Below, in pieces: positions 35,385 to 44,093 of a stretch of 64,000 nt of DNA. Numbering within the stretch: the first letter of the stretch is position 1; each line of letters opens with the position of its first letter. The notes beneath the pieces are model-generated. The model saw only the letters and a program-made list of their open reading frames with translations, made no database searches and was not told the DNA's origin. The DNA is taken from positions 1 through 64,000 of the forward strand of contig NZ_JARXIA010000016.1 of NCBI RefSeq assembly GCF_031127875.1, in the 5' to 3' direction. The translations under genes were made by a program, and so were the position numbers. The stretch is from Pelagicoccus sp. SDUM812005. GTDB taxonomy: Bacteria > Verrucomicrobiota > Verrucomicrobiia > Opitutales > Opitutaceae.

Positions 35385-36922
35385 AATCCTTTCGGCTTAG
35401 GATTATCCTTTGGACCAGCGTGATCGCGGGAGCGGTGATGCTAGGCTTTGGCATCGCTGGTAACTTGGCCTTCAAGCACGTGAAGCAGCGCCAGGTCGAC
35501 GACCTGCTCCAGCTCATGATCGAACGCGGCACGCCGCCGCCCAGCCACGAGCGCTTTTGGAATCGCTTCGGAGAGGACGCTTTGGTCGAACTGGAGAATC
35601 GCGTGGGAGCGGACGCGGTGTTGGTCGTTTACGGACGCTTGCGGGCGGAGCCGGATCAGGATCCGGCGGAAAAGGGAGCTTTAACGATTCGCTCCTGGGG
35701 GAAGCTGGAAAACCTGTACCCCAGCGAAGCGGATCTGCCACCCGTTAAGGGACGTTTCGAGCCGAACGAGGAGCGTGGCCGCGGACCGCTGCTGGCTCCT
35801 GGTTTGCCGGGGTTGGGAGGCGGCCGCGAGCGTGGAGGGCGCAGCGAGCAGCGTCCACCGGAGACGGTAGCCTACGACCTCGTGAGTTCGGAGGACGGCA
35901 GCCATTGGCGAATGGCTCGGGCGGAGTACCGCGGTTTTAACGTCCTGCTGGGGGTGAATTTCGAGAAAGTGCGGGAGGACACGGTCCTGATGCGGAACGC
36001 TTTCGCGATCGCCTTTCCAGTCGCTCTGCTGGCGATGGCGGCTTGTATTTGGATTTTCGTGACGAAGGCGATTTCGCCGGTGCGGCGATTGAGCGATACG
36101 ATCGAGTCGGTTTCGGCCAAGAGCTTGGGAGCTCGCTTGGAGAGCGATGGGGAATACAGCGAGTTCGCGGTTTTGATCGAGCATTTCAACCGCATGCTGG
36201 AGCGGCTGGAGAGCAGCTTCACGCAAGCGACCCGCTTCAGCGCGGACGCGGCGCACGAGCTGAAGACGCCGCTGGCCATCTTGCAGGGGCAGCTGGAGGT
36301 GGCGCTGCAGCAAGCGGAAGATCGCAGCGATGCCCAACGCTTGCTGGGCGGACTGCTGGAGGAGACGCAGCGGCTCAAGTCGATTACCCGCAAGCTACTG
36401 ATTTTGGCCAAGGCGGATGCCGGCACTCTGGAAATCCAAGCGGAGCGGGTAGACCTGAAAGCATTGGTGCGGGAGGTGGTGGAACTTGCCCGCGAAGACG
36501 ATCCAAGCGCCTCGCTGCGTCTGGAGGCCGATGGGGAGCGCTTCGAGTCGCTGTGCGACGAAACGCTTTCGCGGCAGATCCTGAACAATCTGGTGGGGAA
36601 CGCCTTGAAGTATCGCATTCCGGAGGATGCGGAGGTGACGATTCGGCTGTCCCGCCAAGGTGGTTTCGTGCGGGTGGAGGTGATCAACCCGTGCGCCGCG
36701 ATGGACGCCGACACGCGCAGCCGACTGTTCGACCGCTTTATTCGGGGAGACGCGGCCCGCAATCGTTCCGTGGATGGGACGGGCTTGGGCTTGAGCCTGT
36801 CCTTGGAGTTCGCCAAGGCGCAGGCCGGCAAGCTGAGCTTGGTCGATAGCGGGGCGGCCGATCGCATGCAGGTCCGTCTGGAGCTGCCGGCAATCGATGC
36901 TTCGGATGTAGCGGCGGATTGA
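35381..36922 (+). CDS. Membrane sensor histidine kinase (HAMP-HisKA-HATPase)
   Basis: From the ATG at 35381 the product is 513 aa. Membrane segments at about 8-28 and 206-226 (AFAIAFPVALLAMAACIWIF) flank a periplasmic sensor domain of about 175 residues that holds a Gly/Pro/Arg-rich stretch. A HAMP linker follows. The HisKA box AAHELKTPLAIL has His292. The ATPase domain shows NNLVGNALKY and DGTGLGLSLSLEFAK. It is the partner of the OmpR-type regulator. The layout resembles sensors of metals or envelope stress (CusS/QseC-like), but the signal is unknown. Confidence 0.93.
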   Translation: MKSFRLRIILWTSVIAGAVMLGFGIAGNLAFKHVKQRQVDDLLQLMIERGTPPPSHERFWNRFGEDALVELENRVGADAVLVVYGRLRAEPDQDPAEKGALTIRSWGKLENLYPSEADLPPVKGRFEPNEERGRGPLLAPGLPGLGGGRERGGRSEQRPPETVAYDLVSSEDGSHWRMARAEYRGFNVLLGVNFEKVREDTVLMRNAFAIAFPVALLAMAACIWIFVTKAISPVRRLSDTIESVSAKSLGARLESDGEYSEFAVLIEHFNRMLERLESSFTQATRFSADAAHELKTPLAILQGQLEVALQQAEDRSDAQRLLGGLLEETQRLKSITRKLLILAKADAGTLEIQAERVDLKALVREVVELAREDDPSASLRLEADGERFESLCDETLSRQILNNLVGNALKYRIPEDAEVTIRLSRQGGFVRVEVINPCAAMDADTRSRLFDRFIRGDAARNRSVDGTGLGLSLSLEFAKAQAGKLSLVDSGAADRMQVRLELPAIDASDVAAD

Positions 36923-36957
36923 CCTAGGGGCCGGAATTTCGTAGCCCTTTGGCGTTT

Positions 36958-37485
36958 ATGAATTCCAAGCTCACCTTGCCCCGCCTTTCCGTCCTTGCCC
37001 GCCTTTGCGTGGGAGCCGTGTTTATGGTTTCGCTTCTAGCCGGTTCCGCAGCCCTCGAGGCCAAGCCGAAGAAGAAGTGGAAATCGGACTATACCTCCAA
37101 GTTTGGCGTGATGTCCCCGGGGCCCGGCGGCAAGTTTCGGGTTTACGCGGAGACGACCTACATCTACCGCAACGTCGACCAGGAGTACGTGCACGGCTTC
37201 GAGGTCGCTCGCAAGGACCAGCAGCGCTTCATGGGCTACTTCGAGATCCGCTTTCCCGAGCCGATCACGGTGACTCCGGAGCTGGAGAAGGCCTATACGG
37301 TAATGGAGGGCGGCAAGTTCATTCGCTCCACGGCGGACATCCACTGGGAGGTTTATTCGAGCCCGTTTTGGTTCTCGGAGGACGATCCGCTCGGCACCTA
37401 CGAACTGACTATCTACATCGACGGGGAGCACTACCGGACCATCAAGTACGAGGTGGTACCCTTCGAAAGCGGACTGACCTTCTAG
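36958..37485 (+). CDS. Exported protein of unknown function
   Basis: From the ATG at 36958 the product is 175 aa; an upstream TTG at 36949 would add three residues. A signal peptide of about 36 residues ends near GSAALEA. The mature protein is beta-rich with aromatic residues (YVHGFEVARKD, HWEVYSSPFWFSEDDPLGTYELTIYIDGEHY). The last part resembles a two-layer or immunoglobulin-like domain that presents an extension ending VPFE. I do not recognise a named family. It starts 35 nt after the kinase gene and could be cotranscribed with it. Confidence 0.72.
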   Translation: MNSKLTLPRLSVLARLCVGAVFMVSLLAGSAALEAKPKKKWKSDYTSKFGVMSPGPGGKFRVYAETTYIYRNVDQEYVHGFEVARKDQQRFMGYFEIRFPEPITVTPELEKAYTVMEGGKFIRSTADIHWEVYSSPFWFSEDDPLGTYELTIYIDGEHYRTIKYEVVPFESGLTF

Positions 37486-37492
37486 GGCGCGG

Positions 37493-38560
37493 CTATCCGG
37501 CTTTCAGTTCGAAAATGGTGATTTCGGGCGGGGCTAGCAGCCTGAGTTGCGGCCCCCAGGATCCGGTGCCGCGGCTGAGGTAGAGGAATTGTTTGGGGGC
37601 GAGTTCGGAGAGGCCGAGCTTGGCCTTGTAGGCCAGCTTGGTCAGAAAGAGGAAGGGGGCGATCTGTCCGCCGTGGGTGTGCCCGGAAAGCTGCAGGTCG
37701 AATTTGCCCTTGGATTTTGGATCGAAGTCGGGGCGGTGCTTGAGCAGCAGGTGGAAGGGCATTTGCGAAAGGGTATCGAGGGCGGCGGCCTCGTCAGGTT
37801 TCAAGGGCGAAGCAGGATCTTCCACGCCGGCGACGGTTAGGAATTCGTTGACCGACTGGGAGCGGTTTCGCAGAGGCGAGAAGCCCGCGAGCTCGGTGAG
37901 GGACATGGCTTCGTCCAGCCCGGCGTAGACCTCGTGGTTGCCGGAGACGGCGAACTTGCCTAACGGCGCCTCCAGCTCGCGCAGGCAATCCACGAAGGGC
38001 GCCATCAGCTCGAGGTAGCCGTCGAAGAGGTCGCCGGTGGAGACGACGAGGTGCGGCTCGTGGAGGTTGATGGTTTGCACGACTTTCTTCGTGCGCTTCA
38101 GGCTGCTGCTGTCGCCGAGGTGGAGGTCCGAGATTTGGGCGATGCGGAGCGGCTTGCCGAGTCCCTTGAGTTTGGGGCTGCGCAGCTCGATGCGGTTCAC
38201 GCGGAAGCGCCTGGCTTCGAAGGCTGCCCAGAGGGAGAGCACCGAGGTGGCGGCAGCGATCCCGATGAATTGGGCGCGGTCGGAAAAGGGAACGCCGAGA
38301 ACCTGAGCCAAGTCGCTGGGAGCGGTCAGGGTGAAGGCGATGCCCGACATGCCCAGCCAAGTGTAGCCGATCCAGGAAAAGGGCAGCGAGAGGGCGAGCT
38401 TGCCCCGTTTTTCCAGGAGGACGGCGGCGAAAAGCGAAAGGTAGAGCAGGGCTACCGAGGTGGCGAAAAAGACTGCGAGGCTTGGAAAGGCGTGGGCGGC
38501 GGTGCGGAACAGGTAGTAGTTGAGCAGGCCGAGTATTAAGGAAACCAATACGAAAAACAT
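37493..38560 (-). CDS. Membrane-anchored metallophosphoesterase (YkuE/YaeI-like)
   Basis: The product is 355 aa. Residues 1-115 hold about four membrane segments. The phosphoesterase domain (about 140-350) shows the metal-binding motifs ISDLHLG, STGDLFDG, SGNHEVY and SGHTHGGQ in the canonical order. Related enzymes act on UDP-sugar lipids or other phosphodiesters at the membrane; the substrate here is unknown. The gene converges with the exported protein gene, with only 7 nt between the stops. Confidence 0.92.
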   Translation of the reverse strand: MFFVLVSLILGLLNYYLFRTAAHAFPSLAVFFATSVALLYLSLFAAVLLEKRGKLALSLPFSWIGYTWLGMSGIAFTLTAPSDLAQVLGVPFSDRAQFIGIAAATSVLSLWAAFEARRFRVNRIELRSPKLKGLGKPLRIAQISDLHLGDSSSLKRTKKVVQTINLHEPHLVVSTGDLFDGYLELMAPFVDCLRELEAPLGKFAVSGNHEVYAGLDEAMSLTELAGFSPLRNRSQSVNEFLTVAGVEDPASPLKPDEAAALDTLSQMPFHLLLKHRPDFDPKSKGKFDLQLSGHTHGGQIAPFLFLTKLAYKAKLGLSELAPKQFLYLSRGTGSWGPQLRLLAPPEITIFELKAG

Positions 38561-38578
38561 ACAAGCGTCGGGCCTAGG

Positions 38579-39364
38579 CTAGCGCCAAATCTCGGCGAAC
38601 AGAGCTTCCATGGCGGCGAAGGAGCGGCGGGCGGTGGTTTCGTGGTAGCGCGAGCCGTCCGAATTTGCCTCCGGGTTGGTGAAGCTGTGAACGGCACCGC
38701 TGTACTGGACGAGCTGCCAGTCGACCTCTGTGTCTTGCATGGTCTTCACGAAGGTTTCCACGTCGGACTGGGGAACGTAGGGATCGTCCGCTCCGTGCAG
38801 CACCAGGACCTTTGCCTGGGTGGCGGCAGCGTCGCTGGCAAGGGTTGGCGATAGTAGGTCGCCATGGAAGCTGACGATGGCGTCTAGCTCTGCCCCGCTG
38901 CGGCCCAGTTCGAGCACGGTGCCTCCGCCGAAGCAGAAACCGATGGCGGCCAGCTTTTTAGTGTCGAGTCCTAGCGGTTTGGCTTCGCTCTTGAAGACCG
39001 AAAGGGCTTTGGCGGCGCGGGCCCGCATGAGGGCTCGATCCGAGCGAATCGCTCCTGCGGCGGCCCCTGCTTCCTTTCCGTTCTGGGGACGGGTTTGCAC
39101 GCCGTACATGTCGACCATCATCACGATGTACTGGTCGCCTGCCACCTTTGCGGCTTTTTCCAGCGAAGATTGGGTCGGGCCCATCCAGTTGGGAACCATG
39201 AGGATACCGGGTTTGCTGCTGTCGCCACGTTCCGAATACACGAGGGTGCTTTCGAAGGTGACTCCATCCAGTTGGTAGGTCACGGTTTTGGTTCGCATCG
39301 GCTCTTGGGCGAAGAGCGATGCGGCGATGCAGAGTAGGGCGGAGAGAAAGGCGAAGGATTTCAT
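38579..39364 (-). CDS. Exported dienelactone hydrolase-family protein
   Basis: From the ATG at 39362-39364 the product is 261 aa. Residues 1-19 form a signal peptide (MKSFAFLSALLCIAASLFA). The alpha/beta hydrolase fold carries the dienelactone-hydrolase catalytic set: Cys144 in GFCFGGG, Asp193/194 in HGADDPYVP, and His226 in AVHSFTNP. The export signal sets it apart from the cytoplasmic catabolic enzymes and points to a periplasmic esterase-like function. The longer frame upstream (to 39451) would bury the signal peptide, so I rejected it. Confidence 0.9.
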   Translation of the reverse strand: MKSFAFLSALLCIAASLFAQEPMRTKTVTYQLDGVTFESTLVYSERGDSSKPGILMVPNWMGPTQSSLEKAAKVAGDQYIVMMVDMYGVQTRPQNGKEAGAAAGAIRSDRALMRARAAKALSVFKSEAKPLGLDTKKLAAIGFCFGGGTVLELGRSGAELDAIVSFHGDLLSPTLASDAAATQAKVLVLHGADDPYVPQSDVETFVKTMQDTEVDWQLVQYSGAVHSFTNPEANSDGSRYHETTARRSFAAMEALFAEIWR

Positions 39365-39437
39365 AGCGTGTCGTGTTAAGGCCAACGAATGCTGGTGGCG
39401 CGAGATTGCAGCGCGGCTGGAGATGGCTGGACCGGGC

Positions 39438-40121
39438 TCAGGCCTGCGCATCCAATCCGAACTGTTCGCGCAGGAAGGGCAGGGCCTCGTTCAAGGTGGG
39501 GAACTGCCAGTCGACTTTTGCCAAGGATTCCGCGTCGTGCGGACACATGTCGGGGATGAGCACCGTGGTCATGCCGGCGGTTTTGGCGGCGTGGATTCCG
39601 TTGACCGAGTCTTCGAAGGCGATGCATCGGTCCGGGGAAATGCCAAGTTTCTGGGCGGCTAGCAGGTAGGGCTCGGGATGCGGCTTGCCTTGGCTGACCT
39701 GGTCGCCGGTCACGGTCGCGTCGAAGAGCTTGAGCAGGTCGTGGTGGGCCAGCTTTTGGCTGGCGTAGCGCTGGGACGAGGAGGTGGCGAGGGCTTGGGG
39801 GACGGGCGAGGCGGCGATGGTCTCCAAGCAGGTCTTGGCTCCTTGCTTGAGCGGAGCTCCTTGGGCGATCAGCTGGTCGTAGCTGGCGCCGGCGGCTTTG
39901 GTGAGAGCCACGACGTCGGTATCCTCGCCGAACTCTGCCCGCAGCTTTTGCTGGATGGCCTGCGCGTTCATGCCGATGAGGGATTGGAAGAGGAGGAGGT
40001 CGATCTCCAGGCCGATCGCTTTGGCTCCCGCTTGCCAAGCGAGGAAGGAAAGGCGTTCCGTATCGAAAATAAGTCCATCCATATCCCAGATGACTGCGTC
40101 GTAGTCTCGGCTTTTAGTCAT
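39438..40121 (-). CDS. HAD-family hydrolase, beta-phosphoglucomutase/phosphatase-like
   Basis: The product is 227 aa and cytoplasmic. It has the HAD nucleophile motif WDMDGLIFDTE with Asp13 and Asp15, a helical cap domain (about 20-90), motif II in ALATSSS, the Lys in GKPHPEPYLLA and motif IV in CIAFEDSVNGIHAAKTAGM. This pattern fits the subgroup that dephosphorylates sugar phosphates or isomerises beta-glucose-1-phosphate. The substrate cannot be told from sequence. The neighbours give no pathway context. Confidence 0.92.
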   Translation of the reverse strand: MTKSRDYDAVIWDMDGLIFDTERLSFLAWQAGAKAIGLEIDLLLFQSLIGMNAQAIQQKLRAEFGEDTDVVALTKAAGASYDQLIAQGAPLKQGAKTCLETIAASPVPQALATSSSQRYASQKLAHHDLLKLFDATVTGDQVSQGKPHPEPYLLAAQKLGISPDRCIAFEDSVNGIHAAKTAGMTTVLIPDMCPHDAESLAKVDWQFPTLNEALPFLREQFGLDAQA

Positions 40122-40217
40122 GGGTGAGGAGGAAGCTGAATTTGCGGCTACCTACAACTCCAAACCTTGCCATTTCGGGGCTCTCACGGTAGAGCTCTGC
40201 CTTTCGCACCCGCTGTT

Positions 40218-43200
40218 ATGACACGTAAAGCTTCATCGAAACATTCCTGGCGCAAACGCCTTTCTATCACGGCCGTCGTGCTTTTCACCCTATATCTGGC
40301 CTTTGGTATCTGGGGGGTGCCGGCGATTCTGGTTTCGCAGATCGAGAGCAAGGGCAGCGAGCTGCTGGGGCGGGAAGTTCTGGTGGAGCGGGCGAGCTTC
40401 AATCCCTTCAGCTTGGAAGCGAAGCTGTACGGCATCGAAATCGGGCCGAAGGCGGGGGAGTCCGGGAATTTGCTCGAGGTGGGAAAACTGTCCGCGAACC
40501 CGCAGCTCTCCAGCGTATTTGGAACCATCACGATCAAGTCGGCGCAAGTGAGCGATGCGGATTTGTGGGTGGAGGTCGACTCTTCCGGGCGTTTCAGCTT
40601 TCAAGATATCCTGGACCGTCAAGCGGCGCCTGCGGACGCGGCAGCTCCTGAGGAGACGGAAATGCCAGCGGTGATCGTCAAGGAGCTGTTGCTGGCGAAT
40701 TTGAATTTCCACTACAAGGATTCGAGCTTGGGAACCCCGTATGAAGAAACGCTGACGGTGGATAGCTTTTCTGGCCGCGACCTTGGAACGGTTGAAAGAA
40801 GCGGTATTTCGGAATTGGATACAGGGGAGGCGCCGCTTCATTGGGATTTCGACGGGACGCTTTCGACTGCGAGCGGGGCGAAGCTCGCGGTGGCGGGCGG
40901 AGCCGAGAGTCTGTCGCCTTGGCGTTTTCGCATCGATACGGAGTTGCTAGGCTTTCCGCTGGAGAGCGTGCAGCCTTATGTGGACGAGTCGGTGGTGGCT
41001 CAGCTAGCGGGGCGTTTCGGTTTCAAGCTGCGGGAAACGGTCGAGTTGGCGGAGACCGGTCCCGAGATCAAGGTCACGGGCGAAGTCGGTCTGGAAGCGT
41101 TCTCGGTATCCGACGCGGAGCAGTCTTTCGCCCGTTGGGAGTCCTTGCGGGTTTCGGGAATCGCCTTGGATGTGGGCAGCAGGCAATTGTCGATCGCGGA
41201 AGTCGCTTGGGTGGCTCCGGTTTTCGAAGGCATTTTGCTGGAGGACGGAAGTCCGCGTTTGCCGGCGATGAAGTCGCTTGCCAGCGCGGAAGCCTCGCCT
41301 GCCGAGCAGCCGAGCGCGCAAGCGGAGCCCTTGGACTTTGCGGCGCGTATCGATTCGGTGGCCCTGTCGCGGGGGCAGGTTTTTATCGAGGATCGCAGCC
41401 TTGCGGCTCCGTTCGAGACGGATTTGCGGGACATCGAGCTGACGCTGAGCAGCTTGCGAGCCGAGCAAAGGGAGGGGGCTTACGACGCGTCGGGCGCCCT
41501 TGCTTTGGCAATGGGCGTTCTCGACGGCCAGCTGGAGATGGAAGCGGCCTTGAAGTCGCTGGAAGGGCTGGCGGAATTCAAGCTCGCCCTGAAGCAGGCC
41601 CAGCTGCAACACCTGCAACCCTACGTTGCCGAGCATGCCCACGCTGTGCTGGAGGAAGGCTTCCTCGATTTGAACTTGGCAGGGAGCGTCGAGGCTTTGG
41701 GCAAGGCAAGGCTGACCGGGTCGCTGGGCTTGCAGCGCTTGAAGGTGAGCGAAGCGTCATCGCAAAAGGACATCGCGACTTTGAGCAGCTTGGCGGTCGA
41801 CGGGATCGTTTTCGACGGCGAGAGCGTAGAGATCGAGAGCGTGACGCTTGTGGAGCCGATCGTGGCCGCCTGGCAGGACGATCTGGGAATCAACCTGAGT
41901 CGCATCGCCAAGATCGAGGAAGAGGTGGAGAAGCAAACGGGAGCCTTGCAGGAGAGCACTGGCTTGAGCTTCGCCCTGCAGCGTTTGGAGTTGAAGTCGG
42001 CGGGTGTTGGTTTTGTGGATACGACGTTGGTTTCCACGCACAACAGCCGCGTGAGCGACTTCGATCTCGTGGTGGAAGGCGTTTCGACTGCGCCTGACCG
42101 GCTGGCGGATTTCAAGTTTTCCGGCGTGGTGGACGGGAGCGCTCGCATAGCGGGCAAGGGAGCGGTGGCGATTGCGGATCCCGGCAAGCACCTCGATTTC
42201 GACATGAGCTTCCGCGGGTACGATCTGACTTCGACCAGCCCTTATTGGGCGACCTATCTCGGCCGCAAGCTGGCGAAAGGCCAGTTCGAGATCATCTCCA
42301 GCTACGAAGTGCGGGACAACCAGTTGAAGGGGACCAACGACTTCAAGATCGACCAGCTAACCCTTGGCGAAAAAGTGGAGAGCGAGCGCGCGATCAACCT
42401 GCCGCTCGGGTTCGCGATCAAGCTGATGCAGGACCCCAGCGGCATGATCGACTATCAGGGCCTGCCGGTTTCGGGCGACTTGGCGGATCCTCAGGTAAAG
42501 CCTTGGGGCTTGGTGGGGAAGGCTTTCCGGAACCTCATTCTGAACGCGGTGGCATCCCCGCTGAAATTCCTAGCCAAGCTCGCGGGGGGACGCGAGGACC
42601 TGGACTCGATCGGTTTTGCGGTCGCGGAGGTTTCGCTGGACCAGGACGATCTGGATAAGGTGGAGACGCTGCGAAAGTTCATGGTGGAGCGTCCCGGCTT
42701 GAGGCTGGAAGCGAGTTTCCTACCGAATCCCGCGGAGACGAAGTATTTGCAGGAGCAATACACCTCGCACCTAATTATCAATCCTGAGTTTCAGGTGATC
42801 AGCGGCTTGGACCTGCTCAAGCCGGTCGATCCGCAGGCCTTGGAGAACGCGGTGCGAAATCGCTACGCAACCTTGGTCGGCGCGGCGGCTCCGGCAGGAG
42901 AGACGCCGCCGGCGGAAGAGATTGCCTCGAAGGATCCGGAACCGGCGAAGCAGGAGGCGGAGGAGCGCAAGGGCTTGGTTAAGCGATTGGCAGGCTTGGT
43001 GGGGCTCGGAAAGAAGGAGACGGTGGCTGCTGCCCCTGCGGCCGCATCACAGAATGCCGAGGCGAAGCCTCAGTCTGAGGAAAAGGGGGAGGAAGCCGCG
43101 GCGCAGGCAGAAGTTGAAGCTCCCAGCTTTGACGAGATGTTGGCGGCCGTGCTCGAATCCATGTCGCCCGTTGGCGTGAACGAAAATTGGGCGGATGACC

Positions 43201-43343
43201 TTGCCGAAGCCCGTATCCGAAATTTCAAGACAGCGCTTTTGGCTGGCGAAACTGTGGAGGGAAGTCGGGTCTTCACTTCGGAACTCGACGAGGCGGAGGC
43301 CAAGGGGCAACTCGGTTCCATTCAGATTCGCCTGGTGGAGTAG
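40218..43343 (+). CDS. DUF748 (AsmA-like) envelope protein
   Basis: From the ATG at 40218 the product is 1041 aa. A basic start and one membrane segment (LSITAVVLFTLYLAFGIWGVPAIL) anchor a very long periplasmic part. That part has the DUF748 pattern of repeated short beta units (LLGREVLVERASFNPFSLEAKLYGIEI; DFKFSGVVDGSARIAGKGAVAI). The relation to AsmA/TamB-like proteins suggests a role in moving or placing lipids between the membranes, but that is inference. After about residue 900 comes a low-complexity Glu/Ala/Pro region, then a short last domain. It seems to be transcribed alone. Confidence 0.87.
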   Translation: MTRKASSKHSWRKRLSITAVVLFTLYLAFGIWGVPAILVSQIESKGSELLGREVLVERASFNPFSLEAKLYGIEIGPKAGESGNLLEVGKLSANPQLSSVFGTITIKSAQVSDADLWVEVDSSGRFSFQDILDRQAAPADAAAPEETEMPAVIVKELLLANLNFHYKDSSLGTPYEETLTVDSFSGRDLGTVERSGISELDTGEAPLHWDFDGTLSTASGAKLAVAGGAESLSPWRFRIDTELLGFPLESVQPYVDESVVAQLAGRFGFKLRETVELAETGPEIKVTGEVGLEAFSVSDAEQSFARWESLRVSGIALDVGSRQLSIAEVAWVAPVFEGILLEDGSPRLPAMKSLASAEASPAEQPSAQAEPLDFAARIDSVALSRGQVFIEDRSLAAPFETDLRDIELTLSSLRAEQREGAYDASGALALAMGVLDGQLEMEAALKSLEGLAEFKLALKQAQLQHLQPYVAEHAHAVLEEGFLDLNLAGSVEALGKARLTGSLGLQRLKVSEASSQKDIATLSSLAVDGIVFDGESVEIESVTLVEPIVAAWQDDLGINLSRIAKIEEEVEKQTGALQESTGLSFALQRLELKSAGVGFVDTTLVSTHNSRVSDFDLVVEGVSTAPDRLADFKFSGVVDGSARIAGKGAVAIADPGKHLDFDMSFRGYDLTSTSPYWATYLGRKLAKGQFEIISSYEVRDNQLKGTNDFKIDQLTLGEKVESERAINLPLGFAIKLMQDPSGMIDYQGLPVSGDLADPQVKPWGLVGKAFRNLILNAVASPLKFLAKLAGGREDLDSIGFAVAEVSLDQDDLDKVETLRKFMVERPGLRLEASFLPNPAETKYLQEQYTSHLIINPEFQVISGLDLLKPVDPQALENAVRNRYATLVGAAAPAGETPPAEEIASKDPEPAKQEAEERKGLVKRLAGLVGLGKKETVAAAPAAASQNAEAKPQSEEKGEEAAAQAEVEAPSFDEMLAAVLESMSPVGVNENWADDLAEARIRNFKTALLAGETVEGSRVFTSELDEAEAKGQLGSIQIRLVE

Positions 43344-43366
43344 CGTCGCGTTCGCTGCGGCGAGGC

Positions 43367-43975
43367 TTAGATGCCGAAGGCGCGATCGATGTGGTGCGTA
43401 GCGAGGAGGCTGCGTACTCGCTCCGAGAGGGCGTCCTTGGAAACGAGGCCGGTGTGGCGGAAGTGGATGCGGCCTTCCTGATCTACGATGAGCAAGGTCG
43501 GGATGGAATCGGCTTGCCCGAAAGTGTCGATGATGGAGGGCGTGACGCGTGCGATCCGGTAGTTGATTCCGGCCGACTTGGCGTAGGCGGCGAGGTCCTT
43601 GTGGGCTTCGTCGACGGAGAGGCCTACGATTTCCACGTCGCTCTGGGCGAATTCCTTGCGCAGGGCCACGAGGGCGGGAATCTCCGACTTGCAGCCGCCG
43701 CACCAGGTCGCCCAGTAGACCAGCACGCCGACCTTTCCTTCGAGGTCGTTGCTGGAGAAAAGCTTTCCGTTGGTGTCCACGGTTGACCAGTTGGCCTTCT
43801 TCACGGGCGCGGCCACGGCTTTGACCTCGGCGGCGTCCGCTGTGGCGAAGGCTTTGTCGGCAAGGTTGGACACCACGCAACTAGGGCAGTCATCGGTACC
43901 GAGCTGTATGCCGATCCAGAATGCTGCTATCGTTATCAAAACGATGGTTGAAAAGTGGCGTTTAAGAAAATCCAT
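43367..43975 (-). CDS. Membrane-anchored thioredoxin-like protein (TlpA/ResA type)
   Basis: The product is 202 aa. An N-terminal membrane helix (about 8-25) is followed by an unusual second Cys pair, CPSC at 30-33, just outside the membrane. The thioredoxin domain (about 60-200) has the active site WCGGC (Cys92, Cys95) and the cis-Pro in SIPTLL. TlpA/ResA-like proteins reduce apocytochrome c or other periplasmic disulphides, and this organism has the system II cytochrome pathway elsewhere in the window. The gene converges with the DUF748 gene. Confidence 0.9.
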   Translation of the reverse strand: MDFLKRHFSTIVLITIAAFWIGIQLGTDDCPSCVVSNLADKAFATADAAEVKAVAAPVKKANWSTVDTNGKLFSSNDLEGKVGVLVYWATWCGGCKSEIPALVALRKEFAQSDVEIVGLSVDEAHKDLAAYAKSAGINYRIARVTPSIIDTFGQADSIPTLLIVDQEGRIHFRHTGLVSKDALSERVRSLLATHHIDRAFGI

Positions 43976-44093
43976 GCGGGAAAAGTGAACTATGCCAGAG
44001 AAACGACTCTATTGCGGGAGTGATTTCGGGTATTTTCCTAGCATCGACCAATCGTCGACCTACTTTATGGGTAAGCCTAAGCGCTTGGATTGC

